From assembly GCA_900315695.1 (NCBI GenBank), contig ONAE01000008.1, positions 29,652 through 93,651 of the forward strand: 64,000 nt of DNA. Direction: 5' to 3'. Below, in pieces: positions 16,999 through 25,999 of this stretch (within the stretch, counting starts at the first letter, position 1; each line of letters starts with the position of its first letter). The notes under the pieces were generated by a model. It made no database searches. It was not told the origin of the DNA and worked only from the letters and a program-made list of their open reading frames with translations. Source of the stretch: an uncultured Prevotella sp. Lineage in GTDB: Bacteria; Bacteroidota; Bacteroidia; Bacteroidales; Bacteroidaceae. The translations under genes were made by a program, and so were the position numbers.

Positions 16999-18177
16999 AT
17001 GAGATATATTAATCTCCATAATATATATATAAGGTGTTCTATACTGGCCTTAACACTTTTAATTACCCAGGCAAGTTTTTGTCAGGTTATGGATACCGGT
17101 CATAAGATAGATACACTTTCCGCTGCGGATAGGTTGGCTTTCCGCACCAATGCCGTTGAGTGGCTGATTCTGGTCCCGAATATTGGCATTGAATACGACC
17201 TTGGGAGATACAATTACAATCGTTATAGCATTGGTTTGAACCTGCGCTATAACTGGCAGACCAGCCATACCTTTAAGCCTGGTGCTATTTTTAATGTGGC
17301 TGAGGCCCGTCTGGAATTACGTGATTATTATCGCATTCGTGAGTTCACGAACTACATCACGCCTAAGAAAGGTTTCTTGAACAAACTACTTTCGCCTCGT
17401 CGTGAGACTGCTAAGCATCCCAACACCACCTATTACCGTGGTGCGTTTGCCGCCTATAACAAGTTTACGGTGAAGTTGGGCTCGGAAGGTCATCAGGGTA
17501 ATGCGATCATCGGCGGTTTTATGTGGGGTATGATGAAACCGCTTTATGTCTTCCGTCGTGGCCATTCACTCGACTTGGAATTTGGTGTCGCCGTGGGTGT
17601 GGCCTATGCCAAATACGACACTTTCACCCATGATGCCTTCCTCGACTATTATCCGAAGACGGGCAATAAGACCACTATCCTGCCGGTGATCAACGACCTG
17701 CGTGTGGGCTTTGTATATCGTCCGGGCAAATACCCGATTACGAAGAAGTACCGCTGGCGTTACGACGTTGACATGAACTATCAGAGCGAGTTTGACAACA
17801 AGCTCCTGGCTAAGCGCCGCCAGATTGATAGCAAGGCCTTCAACGACTCTATTGACAACTATGTGCGTAAATTGTTCTGGGAGAAGTACGACTCGATTAC
17901 CAATAAGCATAGAATCGCTGAGGATTCGCTGCGCCTGATCGGTCAGGATGAGAAGTCGCTCAAGAGATTAGAAAAAGAGAATCGTAAGGCTAAGATACAG
18001 GCCGATAAGGAAGCTGCCAAGGAAGAAGAGCGTCAAGCCAGGAGGAGATTGATCAGGGAAGCCGCCCGTGAAGCGAGGAAGGAAGCTGAGAAATCTAACT
18101 CTGAGTCTGAGGCGGAAGAACCCGAGAAACCTGCTGCCACCACAGAGGAGAAAGAGGAGAAAGGAGGTGAGTCATGA
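16999..18177 (+). CDS. DUF3575 domain protein with charged C-terminal coiled coil
   Basis: 392 aa. Signal peptide in the first 29 residues (SILALTLLITQASFCQ). The body has the DUF3575 pattern: RTNAVEWLILVPNIGIEYDL, then alternating strands of a small membrane-associated barrel. DUF3575 proteins are regular members of Bacteroidota fimbria clusters, but their biochemical role is not settled. From about residue 300 the chain becomes a long highly charged helix (RRRLIREAAREARKEAEK) ending in an acidic/Pro tail, an unusual extension for the family. It starts the fimbrial operon; the next gene overlaps its stop by 4 nt. Confidence 0.75.
   Translation: MRYINLHNIYIRCSILALTLLITQASFCQVMDTGHKIDTLSAADRLAFRTNAVEWLILVPNIGIEYDLGRYNYNRYSIGLNLRYNWQTSHTFKPGAIFNVAEARLELRDYYRIREFTNYITPKKGFLNKLLSPRRETAKHPNTTYYRGAFAAYNKFTVKLGSEGHQGNAIIGGFMWGMMKPLYVFRRGHSLDLEFGVAVGVAYAKYDTFTHDAFLDYYPKTGNKTTILPVINDLRVGFVYRPGKYPITKKYRWRYDVDMNYQSEFDNKLLAKRRQIDSKAFNDSIDNYVRKLFWEKYDSITNKHRIAEDSLRLIGQDEKSLKRLEKENRKAKIQADKEAAKEEERQARRRLIREAAREARKEAEKSNSESEAEEPEKPAATTEEKEEKGGES
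18162..18170 (+). promoter_or_regulatory. Shine-Dalgarno-like sequence AGGAGGTGA inside the upstream gene end
   Basis: AGGAGGTGA is an extended match to the anti-Shine-Dalgarno sequence. It lies 3 nt before the ATG at 18174 and 6 nt before the ATG at 18177; the second spacing is the better one. Such motifs are rarely needed in Bacteroidota, and here it also encodes part of the GGES C-terminus of the upstream protein. Confidence 0.45.
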
Positions 18178-19541
18178 TGAAGATGCGTCTGCTTCCCTGC
18201 CTGATGATTCTGATGCTGGCAGTCTCCTGTACGGAGGTTAGCCTGTATGAAGGTACCGACTATACGGATCGTGCGAAGGTGAAATTCGCCTACGACTGGG
18301 TCAGCAACATGCCGAATGATGGCTTCGATCATGACGTGCCCGACTCGATGTATGTGATTGCCAAGCGTATCGTTGGTGCGTGGAAGTGTGGTGTAAAGGT
18401 CAATTCCACCGATGGTGCGGGCTATTACCTGACCAATGCTCCGGAGTTGGAAGAGCCCGAGGTCATCGATGAAGAGACAGACTCTATCCCTGGGGATAAT
18501 GATGAAATAGATGTGGAACCGACTCCTGAGACACCGACTGCTGATTCTACAGCTGTCGATTCTACGGCTATCGAAGCAGAGCCTGTTGCAGCGGCCCGTG
18601 CCCACAGCCGTGGTTACGTACGTACGCGTGCCGAAGGCGGACAGCCCGGCGTGGATGAGCCTACCGATGTCTTTGAGATAATCCCTGGTTTCTATAAATT
18701 TGTGACGTTCAACTGTGATACCACCGAATATATCTACCAGGATATCAAGGAGTACCTGTTGGCAGAAGAGAACAAGACCACCCTCCAGGAACTCTGCATG
18801 GAGTATAAGCGCTATGCCTATTCCGACCCGCACCTCCGTGGTACGGTGAGAAACTGGAAGGACTTAAACCTCTATGGTGATGGTAAGAACTATATCCAGC
18901 CGGATATCACTCCCATCTATTACGACTCCATTTCTAACGAGCGGATTGTGAGAGGCGACCAGCCAACCCTCACCTTTGCGCCGGGACTGCTCACGCAGAA
19001 CATCGATATCCGTTTCAAGATCCGCAAGAAGGTCGATGTGGTGCCGATTATCATCGATTCGGTCTATGCCGATATCTCGGGCATCCCTTACCGTGTGAAC
19101 CTGTCGAACGACTACATTGACATCAAGCAAACGTGTAAGATGATGTTCCAAAACTATATGGAGGACGCGAACGGCAACCGTATCACCGATACGGGCACCA
19201 ATACCGAGTTGTACTGCCACGGCAACATCGACGTGCTGAGCGTTGTCAATGCCCACGACAGCACCACCACGAAAGGCCCTGGCATCATGCAGATCATGGT
19301 ATTCATCAGAGGCTATCAACCCATTCGTGGCATGATTAATCTCTACCACTGCATCCGCCGTGCCAATCTCATCAATGATGTAGGCGACGGTGTGTGGGCG
19401 CGGAAGCGCAAGAACCATGGTGTGCTGGAGATTGACTCCGATCTGCTGATCGATGAGAAACTGCTCATCTCTGACGACGGTGAAGGCGGTCTGGACCGCT
19501 GGATCCCCATGGGCGATGAGGATATCGTGATTGATACTTAG
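18174..19541 (+). CDS. DUF5119-like fimbrial lipoprotein
   Basis: 455 aa. Lipoprotein signal (CLMILMLAVSC, Cys near residue 20). Early strands KVKFAYDWVSNMPNDG and DSMYVIAKRIVGAW match the DUF5119 type of FimB/Mfa2-related proteins that accompany DUF3575 genes. Residues about 80-160 form an acidic, Ser/Thr/Pro-rich insertion. The C-terminal half is beta-rich. Its likely place is the outer-membrane surface as an anchor or minor subunit. The start may be ATG 18174 or ATG 18177. Confidence 0.65.
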   Translation: MMKMRLLPCLMILMLAVSCTEVSLYEGTDYTDRAKVKFAYDWVSNMPNDGFDHDVPDSMYVIAKRIVGAWKCGVKVNSTDGAGYYLTNAPELEEPEVIDEETDSIPGDNDEIDVEPTPETPTADSTAVDSTAIEAEPVAAARAHSRGYVRTRAEGGQPGVDEPTDVFEIIPGFYKFVTFNCDTTEYIYQDIKEYLLAEENKTTLQELCMEYKRYAYSDPHLRGTVRNWKDLNLYGDGKNYIQPDITPIYYDSISNERIVRGDQPTLTFAPGLLTQNIDIRFKIRKKVDVVPIIIDSVYADISGIPYRVNLSNDYIDIKQTCKMMFQNYMEDANGNRITDTGTNTELYCHGNIDVLSVVNAHDSTTTKGPGIMQIMVFIRGYQPIRGMINLYHCIRRANLINDVGDGVWARKRKNHGVLEIDSDLLIDEKLLISDDGEGGLDRWIPMGDEDIVIDT

Positions 19542-19562
19542 AAGAAAAAAAGAAAATTAGAT

Positions 19563-21062
19563 ATGCGATTAAACCTGAAGACTGGAATCCTGACGCTGGT
19601 TGCCGCCATCTCCCTGGTGGCATGCAGTGAGTCGTATCCGGGCCTGCTCTATGATGAGTCCGAAAGTAAGGCTACCAATACGGAAGGGTTGGACTCCGCC
19701 AACCTTGTGCCGCTCTATGTCTATGTCAACAAGCAGAGCTTCTTCACTGTGACCGCTACTCCTGGCGATGGTCAGTTGCCCAGTGGTGTCACCCGTGGTA
19801 TCGGCTCTTTCCAGCCCATCACGTCACCGACTGATGAGAAAGGCAATCCGATAGTCTATACCGAAGAGGACAGCCTCCGTTACTATCAGACCAACTTCCG
19901 CCTCTTCGCTTTCCGCGACGGCAGATATGCCACCACGGGCTCTGCCTATCCCGCTGAGCTGGCTAACGACCCGGACATGACCTGGACGCTGCTGGCTGAA
20001 GACGGCGGCCATCGCGACCCGGAGAAGCTGAACTGCCTCGTTGATGGCTACTCTTACTATGCCGGCCTGAGCTCACATCTCGACAATAACAGCGGACTGG
20101 CACCCGAGGTGAAGAACCCCCTCTGCTACGGCACCTATCAGGATGTCGGCTATAACTTCTTTGCCTATGTCTCCGACGACTTGGAGGCTTCGGGCTCTAC
20201 GGTACACCGTACCCGCGACAGCATCTATTATGATGTCACCCTCAACGGCACCCAGGATGTGATGTGCGGCTATGCCCCGAAGCTCACCGCTGATGTGCTC
20301 GATGAGCGTTACAGTCAGGTGGAACTCACCCCTGCCGAGCGCAGCCGCGTGCTGAATATCGGTAACTACAGCACCTACGCTGCCCACCGTAACATCGACC
20401 CCTACGTCGATGTCTTCCACATGCTCACCCGCCTGCAGTTCCGTGCCTACCCGGGCGATGAGACGGCTACCGGCACCACCATCGACTCCATCTATGTGGA
20501 GGCCCCCAACAAGGGTAAGTTCATCGTGGCGCATCGCGACCCCACCAAGGTGGGACTCTATCTCGACACCATCCCCGGGCGCTACTACCTGCATGAGAAA
20601 CCGGAGATTGTGGATTCTGTGCAGGCAGACTCCACCACAAGGCGCATGCTGCGCAACAGCGTCATGATGCCTGCCGGAAAATATAAGGCAGAGTGGAAAG
20701 ATGCCTATTGGATAGATAAGGCTGCCCATAAGGCCGTACCTATCTTCGAGCGAGATCATATCGACGTGGGTGCCAGCATGATGCTGCCCCAGTCACCGGA
20801 GTTTGTCATCACCATCTGCTCTACCTATATAGATGCTACGGGTGGCTCTCATGTCATGAAATCCCACTACCGCGTCACAGCCGGCTCGCTGGGTGAAAAT
20901 CCCGACAACTGGGATGAGGCCACGCAGCAGTATGTGTTTAAGCGCGCCCGCTACTACACCATCAACCTCGCTGTATATGGCTTACAGCCGATCGAGGTGA
21001 TTGCCAACATCGAAGGCTGGAAGGAGGGCGGCGAGATATACATCGATCCAGATGCAGAGTAA
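19563..21062 (+). CDS. Mfa-like/fimbrillin-related lipoprotein (probable minor subunit or anchor)
   Basis: 499 aa. Lipoprotein signal ending SLVAC (Cys21). The chain is beta-rich and ends with the fimbrillin-type last strand IEVIANIEGWKEGGEI, the same I-x-A-x-(I/L)-E-x-W signature as in the two following subunits. The presence of a fimbrillin C-terminus next to DUF5119 and DUF3575 proteins suggests a tip or anchor component of the fimbria. It is higher in GC than the next three genes. It lies 21 bp after the upstream gene. Confidence 0.6.
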   Translation: MRLNLKTGILTLVAAISLVACSESYPGLLYDESESKATNTEGLDSANLVPLYVYVNKQSFFTVTATPGDGQLPSGVTRGIGSFQPITSPTDEKGNPIVYTEEDSLRYYQTNFRLFAFRDGRYATTGSAYPAELANDPDMTWTLLAEDGGHRDPEKLNCLVDGYSYYAGLSSHLDNNSGLAPEVKNPLCYGTYQDVGYNFFAYVSDDLEASGSTVHRTRDSIYYDVTLNGTQDVMCGYAPKLTADVLDERYSQVELTPAERSRVLNIGNYSTYAAHRNIDPYVDVFHMLTRLQFRAYPGDETATGTTIDSIYVEAPNKGKFIVAHRDPTKVGLYLDTIPGRYYLHEKPEIVDSVQADSTTRRMLRNSVMMPAGKYKAEWKDAYWIDKAAHKAVPIFERDHIDVGASMMLPQSPEFVITICSTYIDATGGSHVMKSHYRVTAGSLGENPDNWDEATQQYVFKRARYYTINLAVYGLQPIEVIANIEGWKEGGEIYIDPDAE

Positions 21063-21126
21063 CTTATGAAATAGAAAATATATGTTTTAATTCACTTTAT
21101 TTATTCACTTTTTAAAACTAAAGGTT

Positions 21127-22590
21127 ATGAAAAAAAGTTTTATGTTCGTAGCAGTTGCTGCCGCTGGAATGCTGGCAAGCTGCTCAAGTGATTCCCTCAC
21201 TGCTGGCCCAGATCCAAAGATCGAGCCAACACAGGAAGAGCGTGTTCCCATTGAGATTGGTGTAGCTTCTGTCCAGACAAAAGCTTCTACTCGTGGAAGT
21301 GGTGCTGTTGGTGATTTAGTTGGTGATGTCAATAACGTTTGGAAAGGCCAGAAAATCAATGCGTTTATGTTTGATAAAGGTAAGCTTACTATTCCAACAG
21401 ATGAAGAAGGTGATATTTATAATAACACCGAGCTGACTACGCCAACTGGAGTCGAGTCTGGTATTGCACAACAGTATCTTACTCCAACAACAATTAAGCA
21501 CAAGTATTATCCTCAGCGTGGTAACTTTGATTTCTGGGGCTATTATGCTGATGATGCTAATGCAGCAGCAGTTCTTGCTGATCCTGCAAATGCTGTTGAT
21601 GCTACAAATCCAATTGCTTCAGTGCTTAATGCTGGTGATGAGGATGTAATCGTTCCATTTATTATTAATGGTACTCAGGATCTGATGGTTGCTAAGGCTG
21701 TTCCCGTTGGTGCTGACGCAACTGCTATTGCAGGCTGGGATGCAGCTAATCAGGACCGTTACTATTCAGCTTTTGCTGCACGCAATAAAGTTCAACCCGA
21801 ACTTACCTTTAAACACTTGCTGACCCTCTTAAAATTCAAAATAAAGGGTGGTACTCCAAGTTCTTGTGGTTGGTCTTGGAATTCAACAGCTCTTACTCCA
21901 ACTTGGGAAGGTCCTACAGTTGGTGAGAAATTCACTGGTGTTTTTGTAAAGTCTATCAAAATTAAATCTCAAAGCACAGGTTACATTGTTGCAGCCTATA
22001 CTCGTACTGATATGAGTACTGATACCCGTTATCAGAATGCTACTAAGCTGATCAAGTTTGACGATACAACTACCGCACCAGCAACTGAGCCTGACAATTA
22101 TACGGACTTCGAACTGTGGAACGATACTGATGGTGATGGTAAGCTCGACGCTCTTTATAACTTCGATCCTGCAGCTGGTGATTTGACAGTTACAGCTGTT
22201 GCTGACGATCATTATGATAAACTTTACAAGGCTAAAGCTACACCAACTACTGCCACAACAGAAAATACTGCTTGGACTTATAATGAAGTTCCTGTTGGTA
22301 GTGGGATACTTGCACAGACTCGTGATTCTTATGTTATGGAGATTGAACTTGGCCAGTACCTGCTTGATGTAGAAGATACTTCAAACCCTGCAGCTAGTAC
22401 ATACAAGATTAAGTCAAACATAATTTCTGATATTCCTGTAGTAGTAGATCCTGCTGATCCTTCAAAGAAGTTTGAAATAGGAAAGGCGTATACTCTTACT
22501 ATTACCGTCTACGGTAACGAGGAGATTAAGATTAAAACCACTCTTGAAGGTTGGATTGATGGTGGTAATGTCCCCGTTAGTTACGACTAA
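21127..22590 (+). CDS. Fimbrillin family lipoprotein, probable major subunit
   Basis: 487 aa. Lipoprotein signal (MLASC, Cys19), a disordered acidic stretch, and a first strand IEIGVASVQTKASTRG. The Arg in TKASTRG is where fimbrillin precursors are typically cleaved by an Arg-specific protease after export, exposing the groove for donor-strand assembly. The C-terminal strand is IKTTLEGWIDGGN. The central part is rich in Thr/Ala/Asp and A+T-rich at the DNA level. It is inferred to be the main polymerising subunit because it comes first among the three fimbrillin genes and is followed by a hairpin in the spacer. Confidence 0.72.
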   Translation: MKKSFMFVAVAAAGMLASCSSDSLTAGPDPKIEPTQEERVPIEIGVASVQTKASTRGSGAVGDLVGDVNNVWKGQKINAFMFDKGKLTIPTDEEGDIYNNTELTTPTGVESGIAQQYLTPTTIKHKYYPQRGNFDFWGYYADDANAAAVLADPANAVDATNPIASVLNAGDEDVIVPFIINGTQDLMVAKAVPVGADATAIAGWDAANQDRYYSAFAARNKVQPELTFKHLLTLLKFKIKGGTPSSCGWSWNSTALTPTWEGPTVGEKFTGVFVKSIKIKSQSTGYIVAAYTRTDMSTDTRYQNATKLIKFDDTTTAPATEPDNYTDFELWNDTDGDGKLDALYNFDPAAGDLTVTAVADDHYDKLYKAKATPTTATTENTAWTYNEVPVGSGILAQTRDSYVMEIELGQYLLDVEDTSNPAASTYKIKSNIISDIPVVVDPADPSKKFEIGKAYTLTITVYGNEEIKIKTTLEGWIDGGNVPVSYD

Positions 22591-22664
22591 TCCTGTCGCT
22601 TAAGGCGATTTGAGCCTGACTGCTTAGCATGATGGCTTGATACAATAGAAATCCAATGTCTGGC

Positions 22665-22692
22665 GGAGACCGAAGTGTTTTCTCCGGTCTCC
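22665..22692 (+). terminator. Intergenic hairpin between fimbrillin genes (possible attenuator)
   Basis: GGAGACCG (22665-22672) pairs with CGGTCTCC (22685-22692) around a 12-nt loop, and GGC/GCC can extend the stem. No T-run follows, so full termination is unlikely. It could set the ratio of the first subunit to the later ones or stabilise its 3' end. The rest of the 145-bp gap has a small TCGC/GCGA stem near 22595. Confidence 0.4.
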
Positions 22693-22735
22693 TGCCAAGG
22701 CAAAGGAAATTAAGTGAAACGAAAAAATAGATTAA

Positions 22736-24112
22736 ATGAAAAAATATCTATTTATACTTGGCTTTGCAGGAACGGTATTTTTCTCAGCCTGCTCCACCTC
22801 TGACGATTTGACGGCAGAGAAACCGCCTGTAACTCCTGTTGTCGATCAGGCAGATGAGGCTGCGATGATTCGTGAAGCGGGTCAGAACAGTGACGTTTCC
22901 ATCTCATTAGGAGTTGGTTCAAGTCGAGGTTTTACTAGATCTCCACTGGTCCCAGGTGAAGGTGGTGTCTTTTCAACAGAGGATAATAGATACCTCGGTG
23001 TTTTCTGTTTGTCTACTGGTATTCAGTCTGGCGTTGATGCTTCAACCTTACCTACTAATGTTCAAAAAAATAATTGGAAGGATGATGATACTGGTCTTTT
23101 AGTCAGGATGAAAAATGTAGCAGCAAAAGTGGTCGATGGTGAAGTCACTTTCTTGGAAGGGGATGGCGCCGATCCTTCATTAGTTAAACATTGTTACTAT
23201 CCAATGGGTAACTGGATGAAGTATAATTTCTATGCCTACTATCCTAGACAAAATGAAACAGTTGAATTTGTTGGACAGGATAGGCCAACGATAGAATTTA
23301 GTAAAGTTGGTACCTATTATTATCTTCTGGAAAAATACTTTGAGATTGACGGTACTCAGGACATTATTTGGGGTAAGGCTGATCCAACAGAAGCGACTGC
23401 TGTTTCTCCAGCTGCAAATGCCGCAGAACCTTATAGTGCAAGGTATTTCCGCTTGAAAACGGAAGAGGTAGGAGCAGGTAGTATTGTTAATTTTTATCCG
23501 AAATTGAAATTTGAACAACACAAACTGGTTCAATTTAGGTTTTTCGTCAAAGCTATCAATTCTGCTGTTGCTAATGCAGTAACAATAAAGAATATGTATA
23601 TACCTAATGCTCTTGGTTATCTGTCACTTGTTATTGCAAATCAAGATCCCGCACCTGTAGATTCTATGAAAGAAGGAACGATAAAGGTGTTCGGCAAAAA
23701 GAACGTAAAGAAAAAGTTGAATATTAAGTGGCTTACTGGTGCAAATAAAGATAAAGACCGCTTCGATAAAGATGGAAATGGAACTCTGGAAGATCCAATA
23801 AATCCTATTCCGACCACTCTCGAGAATTATAATGATCCTATCGGCTATCTGATGCTAGCTTCTCCAACTATAGGAGAAAGTCGTGATCCAAACTTTAAGT
23901 ATAGTTTGTTTTTGGATTTTTCTTCAAACGGTACTTCTGGTTTTGATTCGTCTGGTACGTTGAGTGTAGATCTGGATACTGAAGGTGGTTTCCAGGAAGG
24001 TAAGATATATAATATCGTCGTCACTATAAAATCTCCAGTGGAAATACAGGCAAAAGCCACACTCGAAGAGTGGATTCCTGTGGCGACTCCAGTAAAACTC
24101 GATGCAAATTAA
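22736..24112 (+). CDS. Fimbrillin family lipoprotein, duplicate 1
   Basis: 458 aa. Lipoprotein signal MKKYLFILGFAGTVFFSAC (Cys19). Strand ISLGVGSSRGFTRSPL holds candidate Arg cleavage sites, and the C-terminal strand is IQAKATLEEWIPVATP. It is clearly paralogous to the next gene over its whole length: GVFCLSTGIQSGVDAS, YYPMGNWMKYNFYAYYPR and EIDGTQDIIWGKADP occur in both. Around 23640-23725 the two are nearly identical at the nucleotide level. It is probably an accessory or alternative subunit. Confidence 0.7.
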   Translation: MKKYLFILGFAGTVFFSACSTSDDLTAEKPPVTPVVDQADEAAMIREAGQNSDVSISLGVGSSRGFTRSPLVPGEGGVFSTEDNRYLGVFCLSTGIQSGVDASTLPTNVQKNNWKDDDTGLLVRMKNVAAKVVDGEVTFLEGDGADPSLVKHCYYPMGNWMKYNFYAYYPRQNETVEFVGQDRPTIEFSKVGTYYYLLEKYFEIDGTQDIIWGKADPTEATAVSPAANAAEPYSARYFRLKTEEVGAGSIVNFYPKLKFEQHKLVQFRFFVKAINSAVANAVTIKNMYIPNALGYLSLVIANQDPAPVDSMKEGTIKVFGKKNVKKKLNIKWLTGANKDKDRFDKDGNGTLEDPINPIPTTLENYNDPIGYLMLASPTIGESRDPNFKYSLFLDFSSNGTSGFDSSGTLSVDLDTEGGFQEGKIYNIVVTIKSPVEIQAKATLEEWIPVATPVKLDAN

Positions 24113-24182
24113 TCTTCTCTTATATAGTTCCTGTGCATCGAAAAGATGAGCAGGTGGTGTATTTAAAGAAATAAAAAATTGA

Positions 24183-25394
24183 ATGAATAAATATCTCTTT
24201 ATCCTTGGCATAGTGGGAACAGCCTTTATTTTTGGCTGTACCTCTGACGACTTGACTATGGTCCCTTCTCAAGAAGAGGAGAGAGCATTAATTGTTGAGG
24301 CTAGCCAGGATAGTGATGTGCCTATTACTTTGGGGATTGCTTCGAGTCGAGGTGTTACTCGTTCGCCACTTGGAGGAGGTGATTTCTCCATTCCAGAAGG
24401 GGAATACCTTGGTGTGTTCTGTCTTTCAACAGGTATTCAGTCCGGCGTTGATGCATCTTTATTACCTTCTAATATAAGACTTAATAGATGGAATAGTGAT
24501 GATACTGGTCTTTTAGTCAGGATGAAAAATGTACCTGCTTCTGTTTCATCAGGCGATGTTACCTTCATGAATTCAAATGCGACAGCCGTCCAAACCTATT
24601 ATTACCCAATGGGTAATTGGATGAAGTATAATTTTTATGCCTATTATCCAAGACAAGAAGAAACAGTTGAATTTGTTGGACAAGATAGACCAACGATAGA
24701 ATTTAGCAAAGATGATAATAATTATTACTATCTTCTTGAAAAATATTATGAGATTGACGGAACTCAGGATATCATTTGGGGTAAGGCTGATCCTCCAGAA
24801 GGTGATGCTTTCAGTGCTAGATATTTCATTGAGAATGTTTCAGCAGATAAACCTCAATTTAGCTTTGAGCACAAGTTGGTGCAATTTAGGTTCTTTGTCA
24901 AAGCTGCAAATCCTGATGTCGCTGACAATGTTAAAATAACAAATATGTCTGTACCTAATGCTCTTGGGTATTTGGCACTTGTTATTGCAAATCAAAATCC
25001 CGCACCTGTAGATTCTATGAAAGAAGGAACGATAAAGGTGTTCGGCAAAAAGAACGTAAAGAAAAAGTTGAATGTTAAGTGGTTAAGTAACGACGATAAT
25101 TATAAGGATAAAGACCGCTTCGATGGTACTATTGGAAATGCTTTGGCAATTACGACTGATGCTGTAGATTATAATAATCCAGTTGGCTATCTGATGCTTG
25201 CCAATCCTGCTATAGGAAAAAGTCGTGATGGAAACTTCAAGTATGAATTGCAGTTGGATTGGGCTAAAAAAGTTGGTGATGATTTTGTAGTGCAGGGCAT
25301 TCCAATAAGTGTTGAATTGGGTGGTGATTTTGCAGAAGGTAAGATATACAACATTGTCGTCACTGTGAATCCAGATTTGAATCCCACACCGTAG
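24183..25394 (+). CDS. Fimbrillin family lipoprotein, duplicate 2, C-terminus shortened
   Basis: 403 aa. Lipoprotein signal MNKYLFILGIVGTAFIFGC (Cys19). It matches the preceding gene throughout but stops at NIVVTVNPDLNPTP, lacking the final beta strand (A-x-L-E-x-W) that its three relatives have. No continuation is found in the 44 bp after the stop. A subunit without its last strand could be a tip protein that ends polymerisation, or a partly decayed copy; the intact frame favours function. It lies 70 bp after duplicate 1. Confidence 0.68.
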   Translation: MNKYLFILGIVGTAFIFGCTSDDLTMVPSQEEERALIVEASQDSDVPITLGIASSRGVTRSPLGGGDFSIPEGEYLGVFCLSTGIQSGVDASLLPSNIRLNRWNSDDTGLLVRMKNVPASVSSGDVTFMNSNATAVQTYYYPMGNWMKYNFYAYYPRQEETVEFVGQDRPTIEFSKDDNNYYYLLEKYYEIDGTQDIIWGKADPPEGDAFSARYFIENVSADKPQFSFEHKLVQFRFFVKAANPDVADNVKITNMSVPNALGYLALVIANQNPAPVDSMKEGTIKVFGKKNVKKKLNVKWLSNDDNYKDKDRFDGTIGNALAITTDAVDYNNPVGYLMLANPAIGKSRDGNFKYELQLDWAKKVGDDFVVQGIPISVELGGDFAEGKIYNIVVTVNPDLNPTP

Positions 25395-25438
25395 GTGCAT
25401 TTAAAACAAAGGAAACAATAAAGAAACATAACAGACGA

Positions 25439-25999
25439 ATGAAGAAGAAGCTATTGATGACCGTGATGCTTTCGACCTTTTGGTGCGTGGCTACTCGTGC
25501 GCAGATGATTGCGGCGAATATCGACGCATTGTGGGCGGTGATGATGTCGCCGAGCATCGGTCTGGAAATGGTGGTAGGCGAACGCTCTACCATCGGGTTG
25601 AACGGACTGCTGGTACACAAACCCTACGGCAAGAACATCAAGTTGCTGGAGTTGCAGCCGGAATACAGATACTACTTCTCAGGACGTCCGATGTTTCGTG
25701 AGTTTATCGGTATCGGGGCCGTGGGTGGTACCCATGACATCGAGTGGAAAGGTAAGATCTATGACGGTATGAACATAGGCCTGGGTGTGACCTTCGGTTA
25801 CGTGATGCCCATCGGCAAACGATTCAACGTGGATTTCCACGCTGGCTTCGGAGCCGTGTATTATAACCATAAAGAGTATTTCACTGGCGACCAGTATGAC
25901 GCTGACTCTGCCGTAGATGGGCTGGAGAAGAATAATGCCTCCGGTTACTACCTGCTGCCCACGCGCATTGGTGTCAGTATAACCTATATAATAAAATGA
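25439..25999 (+). CDS. DUF3575 domain protein, short form
   Basis: 186 aa. Signal peptide MKKKLLMTVMLSTFWCVATRAQ. The mature chain is essentially one DUF3575 domain: NIDALWAVMMSPSIGLEMVVG, LELQPEYRYYFSGR and GVTFGYVMPIGKRFNVDF, ending on an aromatic/hydrophobic strand. It looks like a small outer-membrane or periplasmic barrel. It is the second DUF3575 gene of the locus and overlaps the next gene by 4 nt (ATGA). Confidence 0.75.
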   Translation: MKKKLLMTVMLSTFWCVATRAQMIAANIDALWAVMMSPSIGLEMVVGERSTIGLNGLLVHKPYGKNIKLLELQPEYRYYFSGRPMFREFIGIGAVGGTHDIEWKGKIYDGMNIGLGVTFGYVMPIGKRFNVDFHAGFGAVYYNHKEYFTGDQYDADSAVDGLEKNNASGYYLLPTRIGVSITYIIK

